34,023 nucleotides of DNA from Candidatus Eiseniibacteriota bacterium (GTDB taxonomy: Bacteria; Eisenbacteria; RBG-16-71-46; SZUA-252): NCBI GenBank assembly GCA_005893265.1, contig VBOX01000089.1, positions 1 through 34,023 on the forward strand. Direction: 5' to 3'. This document shows positions 15,864 to 23,567 of the stretch, one piece after another; the stretch's first letter is position 1; every line of letters starts with the position of its first letter. A program made the position numbers and the translations under genes. The notes below the pieces were generated by a model. It was not told the origin of the DNA and made no database searches. It saw nothing but the letters and a program-made list of their open reading frames with translations.

Positions 15864-16545
15864 CCCCGCGGTCCCGCCGATGAGAGTAGAAGCTTCCGGC
15901 TTCGCACGAGGTGCACTCGCGGGCGACGTGAATCGCTCCTTCCTCGATCCCTTCCTCGCGAAGGGCGATGGAAATCGCGAGCGGAAGGTCGAGCGCCGTG
16001 CCCTCCCCGTGCGGCTTCAGGACCACGCCGGGAAAATCCTTCGCCACCTCCGGCCCGACGGGGTAACAACAGGCATGGATGCAGGGGCCGATCGAAGCGA
16101 GGATTTCCCCGGGGGGGACTCCGGCCGAGCCGAGGAGACGGACCGCACGGGCCGCGATCCGATCCCGGGCTCCGCGCCATCCCGAATGGAGGAGAGCGCC
16201 CAGAGCTCCGCTCCGCGTGACGAGCACCACCGGCGCGCAGTCGGCGGCCGACACCGCCACCCACGGATCTCCAGCGCGAACGATGAACCCGTCCGCGTCG
16301 CAAGGAGCCTCGTCCGGCCCGACGATCCGGGTTCCGTGGACCTGGCGGAGGCGCCGTGGCCCCGGCTCGGGAATCCCGAGCGCCGCGAAAGCGATCGCGC
16401 GGTTCTCAAGCACCGCCTCGCGATCGTCTCCCACCTCGAGTCCGAAATTGAGCGAAGCGTAAGGGCCAAGGCTCACGCCCCCGCGTCGCGTGGGGACTCC
16501 GACCCACGCGTTCGCCGGAACATGTTTCTCGGCGGGGCGCCACAC
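15817..16545 (-). CDS. pgeF: PgeF/YfiH laccase-domain protein
   Basis: Cytoplasmic protein of the DUF152/YfiH family, described as peptidoglycan editing factor and as a purine nucleoside phosphorylase/laccase-like enzyme. The 242 residues match the usual length. It has TRRGGVSLGPYASLNFG near the start and the zinc-site residues H70 (QVHGT), C103 (ADCAPV) and H120 (LHSGWRG), followed by SIGPCIHACCYPVG. Three GTGs are possible (16575, 16548, 16545). I chose 16545 because GAGGA lies 7 nt upstream and it gives the family-typical N-terminus. Its 3' end overlaps the PAP2 gene by 47 bp and its 5' end overlaps the divergent lipoprotein start by 24 bp, so both ends share sequence with neighbours. Confidence 0.9.
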   Translation of the reverse strand: MWRPAEKHVPANAWVGVPTRRGGVSLGPYASLNFGLEVGDDREAVLENRAIAFAALGIPEPGPRRLRQVHGTRIVGPDEAPCDADGFIVRAGDPWVAVSAADCAPVVLVTRSGALGALLHSGWRGARDRIAARAVRLLGSAGVPPGEILASIGPCIHACCYPVGPEVAKDFPGVVLKPHGEGTALDLPLAISIALREEGIEEGAIHVARECTSCEAGSFYSHRRDRGVTGRHWALFHLATPG

Positions 16546-17454
16546 CACGATGTCCTCGGGCGCATCCCTCGACACGCCGCGCAGCGTGCCCGCTTTGTCC
16601 GCGGAGCGCAAGCCGCATCGCGGTTCGCGACCTGCGCGGCGCTCGCGGCCGCCCTGGTCCCCGCCGGGTGTGCGCGGGTCCCAACATCGAGCTCGGGCAC
16701 CGCGGCTCGCGACCGGCTCCTTGCCTCCTACGGGGCGGCGCACGGTCCGACCCGCGGCGTCGGCTCGATTTCCGTTCGCCGGGCCGACCGTGGGCGCGGG
16801 AACGCCCGCGTCCGCTGGGCCCAGAACGCGGAGAGCCTCGCCGTGGTGGGATACGTGGGGCCGTCGCGCGCGCTCGACGCTTCGCTCCGCGGGGACTCCC
16901 TCTACATCATCGTGCGGCGCTACGGCACAGGCGTCGCGGGCTCGTTGCGCGGGGAGGAGGGGATCGAGTCTCCCCTGCTGCGCTTCATCGCGACCCCCTG
17001 GGACATGAGCCCGGATTGGGTGCACGCCGCGCTCGAGCGCGCGGAGCTCCAGCAATCTGGGAAGGGTTGGCTCCTGCTCGGACCGCTCGACCTTGGGGGT
17101 CGGGTGCGTGGGAGCTCCGACGCGGAATATCGCTTCACGCTCGAGGTCAATGCGGGCGCCGATCCGGTGAAGCTCACGCTGCGACGCCCGGGCGCCGGCG
17201 GCGAGATGATTTCGGTCCGGTACGGACCCGCCCGACGATTTCAGGCTGGACGCATTCCAAGCTGGATCGAATGGTCGTTCTCTGGCAGCGTGGTCCGTCT
17301 GGAGATCGAGGATCACGCGCCTGCCGACGCCTCCAAGATCCGCTTCACGCCGAGGATCGAAGCGGATTGGATGATCCTCGCGCTGGATCAGCCCGGCGGG
17401 CGTTCGCTCGTGCGCTGGCTTCTGGGCCTCTCCGAGGAGACCGTCAAGCCATGA
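16522..17454 (+). CDS. Outer-membrane lipoprotein, LolB/DUF4292-like
   Basis: Predicted 310-residue lipoprotein. The N-terminus holds a basic region, a hydrophobic stretch (FATCAALAAALV) and the lipobox PAGC with Cys50. The mature part (residues about 57-300) is rich in beta strands, for example GVGSISVRRADR, YRFTLEVNAGADPVKLTLRR and WIEWSFSGSVVRLEIEDH, a half-barrel pattern like LolB or DUF4292 proteins, which accept lipoproteins at the outer membrane. That assignment is by fold impression only. ATG 16522 is the sole usual start in frame, but leaves an unusually long n-region and overlaps the divergent pgeF start, so the real start may be later and non-standard. The stop overlaps the next ATG (ATGA), pairing it with a LolA-like gene. 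Confidence 0.7.
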   Translation: MFLGGAPHHDVLGRIPRHAAQRARFVRGAQAASRFATCAALAAALVPAGCARVPTSSSGTAARDRLLASYGAAHGPTRGVGSISVRRADRGRGNARVRWAQNAESLAVVGYVGPSRALDASLRGDSLYIIVRRYGTGVAGSLRGEEGIESPLLRFIATPWDMSPDWVHAALERAELQQSGKGWLLLGPLDLGGRVRGSSDAEYRFTLEVNAGADPVKLTLRRPGAGGEMISVRYGPARRFQAGRIPSWIEWSFSGSVVRLEIEDHAPADASKIRFTPRIEADWMILALDQPGGRSLVRWLLGLSEETVKP

Positions 17455-18227
17455 ACCACAAGCGCTGGAATTCACCTGTCATGACGCGCCGCCATCGCTG
17501 CGCGCTCGCGGGGCTGTCGGCGACGGTCGTGGCCATCGCGCTCGCCGGAGGCGCGGCCGCCAACTCGCCCCCCGCGCGCCGCGTGCCCCGGCCCGCCGCG
17601 TCCTCTCCGCGCGAAGCGGTGGAGGGGATGCTCGCACGCGTCCTCCGCGCGCCGGAGGTCCACTCGCGCGTCGTCGTACGCAGGAGCGATCCCTTCGGCG
17701 GCCCCGATGAACGCACGACCGGACGCATCTGGTTCCTGCCCGGCCGTGGCCTGCGCTTTCGATCGGAAGAGCGCGGCGGCGAGGAAATCGTCGTGGACCG
17801 CGAGAAGGGAGCCTTTCTCGTGTTCCGGCCTTCGGAGAAGGTCCTCTATCGGGCCGGCTGGGATCGCGCCCCGGCGCGCATGCGGCAGCTCATTACGGAG
17901 CCCGAGCGCGTGCTGGACAGTGGTTTTCAAGCGGTGGCCGAGCGGAGGCTCGCGGGAGGCGTGCTCCGGGACGGATACCGCGTCCGTCGCGGCGCGCTTG
18001 CCGATTCGGGCTCGAACGTGTCGGTATGGGTCGCGGCCGATCCAGGGACGGGCCTTCCTCGTTGGATCAGCGCGGCGGGGGATGAGGATTCGGTCGAGGT
18101 CGAGTTCCGCGCTCTAGCCATCTTGTCGAAGGCCAACCCGCGCGATCTATCCTTGAACCTCCCCCGCGAGGTTCGCACGGAACCGCTCGACCCGCGCGAG
18201 CTGCTTCCGGGCGGTGAATCCCGTTGA
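17451..18227 (+). CDS. LolA-like periplasmic protein
   Basis: Predicted 258-residue exported protein. Basic residues (TRRHR) precede a hydrophobic segment (CALAGLSATVVAIALAGGAAA), consistent with a signal peptide. The mature part has the LolA/DUF4412-like order: a helix (REAVEGMLARVLRAP), then antiparallel strands with GRIWFLPGRGLRFRSEERGGEEIVVDREKGAFLVFRPSEKVLYR, i.e. oxidised-looking substrate strand, DG-like turn and aromatic strand, and PRDLSLNLPREV near the end. In LolA this fold carries lipoproteins across the periplasm; here it is only similarity of pattern. ATG 17451 overlaps the LolB-like gene stop (ATGA). The histidine kinase gene follows. The pair may form a local lipoprotein-trafficking or envelope-sensing module. 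Confidence 0.68.
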   Translation: MNHKRWNSPVMTRRHRCALAGLSATVVAIALAGGAAANSPPARRVPRPAASSPREAVEGMLARVLRAPEVHSRVVVRRSDPFGGPDERTTGRIWFLPGRGLRFRSEERGGEEIVVDREKGAFLVFRPSEKVLYRAGWDRAPARMRQLITEPERVLDSGFQAVAERRLAGGVLRDGYRVRRGALADSGSNVSVWVAADPGTGLPRWISAAGDEDSVEVEFRALAILSKANPRDLSLNLPREVRTEPLDPRELLPGGESR

Positions 18228-18350
18228 CGGTCGCCTGAGCGGGGGTTACGGTGCGGGTGTGACCGACGCGCCGCTCCACTCGGTCCCGAGGGACGCCTCC
18301 TGAGTCGCGGGCTCATCCTCTACGTCGGCGTTGCCATCGCCGCCGGCGCG

Positions 18351-19712
18351 GTGGTCCTCGCCTCCGCGTTTCCGGAATTCCACTCCATCGGCCTCATCCA
18401 CATTGCCGCGTGGATCCTCGTCAGCCTGCTCGCCGAGAGCCTGTGGATCTCCACGATCACAGGGAAGGCTATGGAGAGCATGGCTTCCACGGTGGACCTG
18501 AGCCTGCTCGTGCTGCTCGGGTTCCGGCCCGCGGTCTGGATCGTCGCGATCGCCTTCCTGCTCGCGAACGTGTTTTTCTCGCGGCGTGTCTGGTACAAGG
18601 CGCTCTTCAACGCGGGGCAGAACGTGCTCGCGCTCTCCGCGGGGGGCCTTGCGTACACGCGGCTTGGCGGGGTTCCTCTCGCCGGTCAAGGGAACCTGCC
18701 GGTGGAGTCCTTCGGCGTCTCGCTCATCATCCCTTGGGCCGGGGCGACCGTCGTCTATTTCGTCGTGAACACGATGCTCGTCGCGGGAGCCGTCGCCTTG
18801 AGCACGCGCCGGAAGCTGTTCCAGACCTGGCGCGAGGAGTACATCTACTACAACTCGCTCATTTCCTCGGCGGCGCTCTTCTTTCTCTCCCCGCTCGTCG
18901 TCGTCTCCTACATGGCGCTCGGTTACTTCGGGCTCATCTTCTTCTTCGTTCCCCTGCTGCTGATCAAGGAGGCGAGCGCGAAGTACATCGCACTCGAAAG
19001 GGCCAAGGACGAGCTGATCAGCTCCGAGAGGCTCGCGGCGAAGGGGGAAATGGCGGCCGAAATCGCGCACGAGCTGAACAACTCGCTCGCCGCGATTTCC
19101 GCGCGGGCGCAATTCTTCCTCATGGGGGTGGGGACGATGACCCCGGAGAGGACCCAGGAGAGCGCGCGGATCATCTTCGAGCAGGCGAGCGCCATGACGG
19201 TGCTTACCAAGGGGCTCCTCGATTTCTCGCACAAGGAGCTGCGCAAGCAGCCGACGCGGTTGAACGACGTCATCCGCCGGACGGTCGAATTCATCACGCC
19301 GCAGAACAAGTACGAGCGAATCGAATTCAGCCTGGACCTGCACGAGGACTTGCCGCCGATGAACCTGGACCCGGGCCAGATTCAGCAGGTCTTCATGAAT
19401 CTGTTCAGCAACGCGGCCGACGCCATGCTGAGCGTGAAGACGCCTGCGCCCCGCATCCTGATCCGAACCCGGTTGAAATCGGCCGTGGGTGACGTGGAGC
19501 TCGCGGTCGAGGACAACGGACCGGGTATCCCGGCCGATGCGATGGCGAGGCTCTTCGAACCTTCCTTTACGACGAAACCGGAGGGGCACGGATTCGGTCT
19601 CGCCACGTGCTATCGCATCGTCCAGAACCACGGCGGGAAAATCGGGGCGCAGAACGTCTCGGGTTCCGGCGCGAGGTTCACGATTACGCTTCCCGGCAAG
19701 GACGGGCAGTAG
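18351..19712 (+). CDS. Membrane histidine kinase, NtrB-like catalytic core
   Basis: Inner-membrane sensor kinase. GTG 18351 gives 453 residues, but frame-open sequence upstream encodes SRGLILYVGVAIAAGA, the start of the first membrane helix. CTG 18300, with GAGGG 7 nt upstream, may therefore be the true start. About six hydrophobic segments fill residues 1-205. HisKA follows with phospho-acceptor H240 in EIAHELNNSLAAI, then HATPase_c with NLFSNAADAM (N box), VEDNGPGIP (G1), FTTKPEGHGFGL (F/G2). The HELNN type is common in kinases that feed sigma-54 activators. The membrane part resembles that of the HD-GYP protein at 27686: both have AE(S/A)L, G-x-x-MxS/IAS, a LL-F-P helix, NAG, YF-NT and W-R in the same order. 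No response regulator is adjacent; the partner is unknown. Confidence 0.9.
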   Translation: MVLASAFPEFHSIGLIHIAAWILVSLLAESLWISTITGKAMESMASTVDLSLLVLLGFRPAVWIVAIAFLLANVFFSRRVWYKALFNAGQNVLALSAGGLAYTRLGGVPLAGQGNLPVESFGVSLIIPWAGATVVYFVVNTMLVAGAVALSTRRKLFQTWREEYIYYNSLISSAALFFLSPLVVVSYMALGYFGLIFFFVPLLLIKEASAKYIALERAKDELISSERLAAKGEMAAEIAHELNNSLAAISARAQFFLMGVGTMTPERTQESARIIFEQASAMTVLTKGLLDFSHKELRKQPTRLNDVIRRTVEFITPQNKYERIEFSLDLHEDLPPMNLDPGQIQQVFMNLFSNAADAMLSVKTPAPRILIRTRLKSAVGDVELAVEDNGPGIPADAMARLFEPSFTTKPEGHGFGLATCYRIVQNHGGKIGAQNVSGSGARFTITLPGKDGQ

Positions 19713-19737
19713 CGCGATCGACCACCTATGTTGAAGC

Positions 19738-19760
19738 GGCTCCGGCTCATCGCCGGAGCC
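19738..19760 (+). terminator. Hairpin after the kinase gene, terminator-like
   Basis: GGCTCCGGC, loop TCATC, GCCGGAGCC: a perfect 9-bp GC-rich stem 25 nt after the kinase stop and 26 nt before the next start. No T-run follows, so termination is only suggested. Confidence 0.4.
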
Positions 19761-19785
19761 CGGATACCCTAAGATATCCGCACTG

Positions 19786-21657
19786 ATGAGCCGTCCCGTT
19801 GGTAATCAAGTATTCGCCGTCGGCGCATTGCTCTATGTACTCGCGATCCTCATGGCGAGCGGGTCCCCTGGTCCTGGCGCATGGGGGCTTCACCTCGCCG
19901 GCTTCCTTGGTCTCCCCGCCAAACTTCTCGTTTTTACCTTCCTCGGCTGTGGGGTTGCGGCCTCCGGGTTGGCTGCCTTCGGGCCTGACGCCCCGCAGGT
20001 CGGATCCGCGAGTAGCCCGTCGAGCGCCAGGCATGAAGTCCTGGGAATCTCCACCGGACTGGGTCTCGCGGTTCTTGTCGCCTACGCTGTGGTCCTCTGG
20101 CTGCTGCGCACGCGCACACACTTTTTGGGCGACGGAATGATCTGGCTCTATGGGCTCAGGGAGGGAGACCTATCCGCGCCGACTGAGCCCCTCGCGCAGG
20201 CGATATGGCAGACGGCATCCAAAGCCCTGGACCGATTCGGTGCTCCGGTCGTTTCCTCCACCCTGGGAGTTGTATCGATCGGGTGCGGAGTTCTAGCGGC
20301 CATCATTTTCTGGAGAATCGCGCGCGAAATTACATTTGATCGCGGGGGATTCGTTACCGCACTACTGCTCCTTCTGACGATGGGGGTTACGGAGCTCTTT
20401 TGCGGTTATATCGAGAGCTACCCTCCCGTCGCCGTCGCGATTCTTGCATACATACTCGCCGGGCTTCGGTGCATTAGGCGCGGAAGCGGCAGGCTCATTG
20501 TTGTCCTTGCGTTCGCCGTCGCCGTTGCGACACACCTCATCGCCCTCTACCTAGCGCCGTCACTCGCATTTCTCATCTTTCGCGGACAGCTGTCGCGCCT
20601 TCGCCGAATGGCGCTCATCGGACTGGCTGCGGCCTTGTCTATCTCGCTCTTGGTCCTTCTCGGAAGCGGGCCGGCGCAGTGGCTTCATACCCTCGAGCTT
20701 GCCACGGGCGCTGCACGAGTCGGTCCAGCGATAGGCAGCGCAGTGAAGCCATACGGAATCCTGTCGCTTGGTCATGGCCTCGATATCGCGAACGCCATGC
20801 TCCTCGTTGTTCCCGTCCCACTCCTCCTGCTCCTCGCGAGCGTCGCTGACCGCCGAGGGCGCGGCGTGGAAGCCAATCCGACCGGCACCTTCTTGGGCAT
20901 CGCCGCTGGCGGAGGTCTCTTGGGTGCGCTTGCGCTCGTACTCCCCGTCGCACCCGCGCAGGATTGGGACCTGACCTCACTACTCATTCTTCCGTTGGGG
21001 GTTCTCGGGGTTTGGGCCGGGCGGTCACTGTACGCGCCGGGTGCGAGGCTGGTCCGGGTGGCGGTCGTGACCATCAGCCTCGGTTCGCTTCTGGCCTTTG
21101 TACTCGTGAACGCGAGCGCCGACGCGGGAACCAAAAGGTACGAAACCCTGATTGGCCCGAACGCGAGGATTACACCGGTCGCTCGCTGGTACGGCTACGA
21201 GTTGCTCGCCCACTACTATCGTCATCGAGGCGACTATCATCGCGCTTGGAGCTACGTCGATCTCCTGCTCAGGACGGAGCCGGCGAATCCGCGATATTGG
21301 GCCATGGGAGGGGCAACGCTCGTCAGCATGGGTCGCCACGCCGAGGCGATCCCCCTTCTCACCGAGGCCCTGCGGCGGAGTCCGAACAGATCGGGGACCA
21401 GGACGAACCTCGGGATCTCCTACTCAGCGCTTGGGCGGTACCGAGACGCCCTCTACGAGTTCAAAGAGGCTGTCAGGCTGGACGGGAATAGGCCGGACTA
21501 CTTGCACAATCTAGGGCTTGCGTTCAAGAACGTCGGCGAGCTGGATTCGGCTCGGGTCGTATGGAGTGAAGTGCGTCGTCGATGGCCGACGTATGGACCG
21601 ACCGCGCGAGCCGTGACAAGGTATCTCGACCCACGAACGCTAAGACCGAATCCGTGA
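19786..21657 (+). CDS. Polytopic membrane protein with C-terminal TPR repeats
   Basis: A 623-residue protein of unknown function. Residues 1-455 contain roughly ten to twelve hydrophobic helices with short loops. An acidic or aromatic stretch after the third helix (THFLGDGMIWLYGLREGDL, then WQTASKALDRFG) resembles the first periplasmic loop of GT-C or PMT-like membrane proteins, but no firm motif is seen. The C-terminus (about 470-610) holds three or four TPRs: YELLAHYYRHRGDYHRAW, YWAMGGATLVSMGRHAEAI, TRTNLGISYSALGRYRDAL and YLHNLGLAFKNVGELDSAR. ATG 19786 has no strong ribosome site. Codon use is noticeably less GC3-biased than in neighbours, which may reflect relaxed selection or transfer. 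It stands alone between the kinase hairpin and a convergent gene. Confidence 0.8.
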   Translation: MSRPVGNQVFAVGALLYVLAILMASGSPGPGAWGLHLAGFLGLPAKLLVFTFLGCGVAASGLAAFGPDAPQVGSASSPSSARHEVLGISTGLGLAVLVAYAVVLWLLRTRTHFLGDGMIWLYGLREGDLSAPTEPLAQAIWQTASKALDRFGAPVVSSTLGVVSIGCGVLAAIIFWRIAREITFDRGGFVTALLLLLTMGVTELFCGYIESYPPVAVAILAYILAGLRCIRRGSGRLIVVLAFAVAVATHLIALYLAPSLAFLIFRGQLSRLRRMALIGLAAALSISLLVLLGSGPAQWLHTLELATGAARVGPAIGSAVKPYGILSLGHGLDIANAMLLVVPVPLLLLLASVADRRGRGVEANPTGTFLGIAAGGGLLGALALVLPVAPAQDWDLTSLLILPLGVLGVWAGRSLYAPGARLVRVAVVTISLGSLLAFVLVNASADAGTKRYETLIGPNARITPVARWYGYELLAHYYRHRGDYHRAWSYVDLLLRTEPANPRYWAMGGATLVSMGRHAEAIPLLTEALRRSPNRSGTRTNLGISYSALGRYRDALYEFKEAVRLDGNRPDYLHNLGLAFKNVGELDSARVVWSEVRRRWPTYGPTARAVTRYLDPRTLRPNP

Positions 21658-21672
21658 TCCTTAATTCACGCG

Positions 21673-22053
21673 TCAGCGGTCGATCGCGTTCAGCACGGCA
21701 ATCCCCGCGGCGGCGCTGGCCAGGTCGAAGACGAGATCCTTCCAGCTCGCTCCCCTCCGGAATCTCCGCGGCTTGATCGTCGCGTCGTAGGCCTCCTTGA
21801 GCAGTCCGACACCGAACGTCATGGCGAGCGCCGTTTCGCGTGGCCGCCCTTCGACGCGCAGGGATGCGGCGATCGCGAGGGAGGCGGCGAAGTGGAGCTC
21901 CTTGTCGGCGGCAAGCCAGGAGCCTTGGTCGGCTGAGGATAAAAGAAGCGGAGCGCCCTCCGCGCCGACGGGCACGAGCGGAAGAAGAGCCAGAAGCGCG
22001 AGGGCCCACCCGACGCCCACGCGAGGAATCACCTTCCTGCCCGTCACGGTCAT
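21673..22053 (-). CDS. Small YfiM/DUF2279-like membrane or exported protein
   Basis: A 126-residue protein with an N-terminal hydrophobic segment (VGVGWALALLALLPLVPVGA) that is a signal peptide or anchor. The rest carries the sequence DKELHFAASLAIAASL, then GLLKEAYDATI and SWKDLVFDLASAAAGI. The pattern DK-x2-HF-x2-S, KE-x2-D, S-x2-DL-x2-D recalls the YfiM/DUF2279 and VanZ-like small membrane proteins, whose function is poorly known. ATG 22053 is the first start. It is convergent with the TPR gene (15 bp between stops) and divergent from the CCA-adding enzyme gene, with 88 bp between. Confidence 0.65.
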   Translation of the reverse strand: MTVTGRKVIPRVGVGWALALLALLPLVPVGAEGAPLLLSSADQGSWLAADKELHFAASLAIAASLRVEGRPRETALAMTFGVGLLKEAYDATIKPRRFRRGASWKDLVFDLASAAAGIAVLNAIDR

Positions 22054-22141
22054 GCGCCGATGCTAAGGGCAGAACCGCTTCCGAGCAACCGCCGGGAATG
22101 AGCGTCCGGGCGGCCACGTCGCTCTGATACCATCGCCGCCA

Positions 22142-23524
22142 ATGACTCCCGTCCGTCTGGATTCCTCGCGGGTGCCGGCGCCCATCCTCGAGATCCTGCG
22201 CCGGCTCGGCGAAGCCGGGCACCGCGCCTACGTGGTTGGCGGGGCGGTGCGCGAGCTCTTGCGCGGCGTGCCGCTCCAAGACTGGGACGTCGGAACAAGC
22301 GCGACTCCCGATCAGGTGCTCGGGCTCTACCCGGACGCGATCGCGACCGGCGCTCGTTTCGGAACGCTCACGATCCCGACCCAGGCGGGGAACTGCGAGG
22401 TCACCACCTTTCGGGTCGAATCGGAGTACCAGGACGCGCGCCACCCCGGGAAAGTGACCTTCGTCCGCGAGCTGGAGGAAGACCTGAAGCGCCGCGACTT
22501 CACGGTCAACGCGATCGCATGGGATCCCCTGACCGGGCGGCTTGTCGATCCCACGGGCGGTCTGGCGGACCTGGATCAAGGGATCCTGCGCGCGGTCGGC
22601 GAGCCGCGGGAGCGCTTCCGCGAGGACGGCTTGCGCCCCATCCGCGCCGCGCGCTTCGCCGCGACGTTGGAATTCGAGCTCGAGGACCGCACCGCCCAAG
22701 CACTCCGGGAGGCGCGGGCCGAGGTCGGCCGGGTCGCCGCCGAGCGCGTCCAGGACGAGCTCATGAAGATGCTCCGTGCCCGCCAGCCCTCGCGGGGCTT
22801 CGAGGTGCTGCGGCACGCGGGGCTCCTCGGTGTATGGTTGCCGGAGCTTGAAGCTTGCGTCGCGGTGCCCCAGAACCGCTATCACGCGTACGACGTCTAC
22901 TTCCACACGCTCCACACGTGCGACGCCGCTCCGTCCGCCAAGCCGGCCGTGCGGCTCGCGGCGCTGTTCCACGACGTGGGCAAGCCTCGTACCCGCGAGG
23001 AACGCGAGGGAGGGGAGGCGACCTTCTACAATCACCAGGTCGTGGGCGCGACGATGACGGAGGAGGCGATGGGCCGGCTCCGTTTCGGGCGGGACCTGAC
23101 GGAGAACGTGACCCACCTGGTGCGCCAGCACATGTTTGACTACCGCCGGGAATGGACGGACGCCGCGGTACGGCGATTCATCCGGAGCGTTGGCGTGGAG
23201 CACATCGCGGATCTCTTCGATCTCAGGATCGCGGACAACATCGGGAACGGACTCAAGACCGGGTTCCCGCATTACCTCGAGGAGCTTCGGGCGCGCGTCG
23301 ACGCGATTCTCGAGGCTCAGGAAGCCCTTTCGATCCGGGACCTCGCCGTGGACGGAAAGGACGTGATGAGGGTCCTCGATCTGCCGCCGTCTCCCAAAGT
23401 GGGCGAGATCCTGAATCAGCTCCTGGAGGAGGTTCTGGAAAACCCGCAGCTCAATACCCGGGAACGCCTTTTGGAGCGGATCCGAGCGGGGTTTTCGGTT
23501 GACACCCGGGAATCCGGGACCTAG
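22142..23524 (+). CDS. cca: CCA tRNA nucleotidyltransferase / poly(A) polymerase with HD domain
   Basis: Class II nucleotidyltransferase that adds or repairs the 3' CCA end of tRNA in the cytoplasm; 460 residues. It has the signature GGAVRELL (G33-G34), the catalytic DWD (D47, D49), the ribose motif RRDFTVNAIA (R117-R118) and the template region EDGLRPIRAARFAA. An HD domain follows in the C-terminal half, with H277-D278 in FHDVGKP and later HNHQVVGA-like and HLVRQHMFDY segments that add metal ligands, suggesting extra phosphohydrolase activity as in E. coli-type enzymes. By sequence alone CCA-adding, A-adding or CC-adding activity cannot be separated. ATG 22142 fits the family start. The polyprenyl synthetase gene follows after its own promoter. 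Confidence 0.9.
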   Translation: MTPVRLDSSRVPAPILEILRRLGEAGHRAYVVGGAVRELLRGVPLQDWDVGTSATPDQVLGLYPDAIATGARFGTLTIPTQAGNCEVTTFRVESEYQDARHPGKVTFVRELEEDLKRRDFTVNAIAWDPLTGRLVDPTGGLADLDQGILRAVGEPRERFREDGLRPIRAARFAATLEFELEDRTAQALREARAEVGRVAAERVQDELMKMLRARQPSRGFEVLRHAGLLGVWLPELEACVAVPQNRYHAYDVYFHTLHTCDAAPSAKPAVRLAALFHDVGKPRTREEREGGEATFYNHQVVGATMTEEAMGRLRFGRDLTENVTHLVRQHMFDYRREWTDAAVRRFIRSVGVEHIADLFDLRIADNIGNGLKTGFPHYLEELRARVDAILEAQEALSIRDLAVDGKDVMRVLDLPPSPKVGEILNQLLEEVLENPQLNTRERLLERIRAGFSVDTRESGT

Positions 23525-23527
23525 GCT
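23499..23527 (+). promoter_or_regulatory. Sigma-70-type promoter inside the end of cca
   Basis: A perfect TTGACA at 23499-23504, 17 bp, TAGGCT at 23522-23527. The -35 is perfect and the spacing ideal; the -10 matches 3 of 6 including the key first TA and last T. Predicted start is near 23534, about 34 nt before the polyprenyl synthetase start, so that gene need not depend on cca transcription. Confidence 0.5.
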
Positions 23528-23567
23528 GACGGCCCATCGATATAGAAACCATGCGCTAGGGAGTCCA

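Noticed and set aside
18246-19631. Minus-strand open frame (about 460 codons) opposite the histidine kinase
   Set aside because: The product has runs of Asp, Glu and Arg and no recognisable domain, while the plus strand has every kinase motif.
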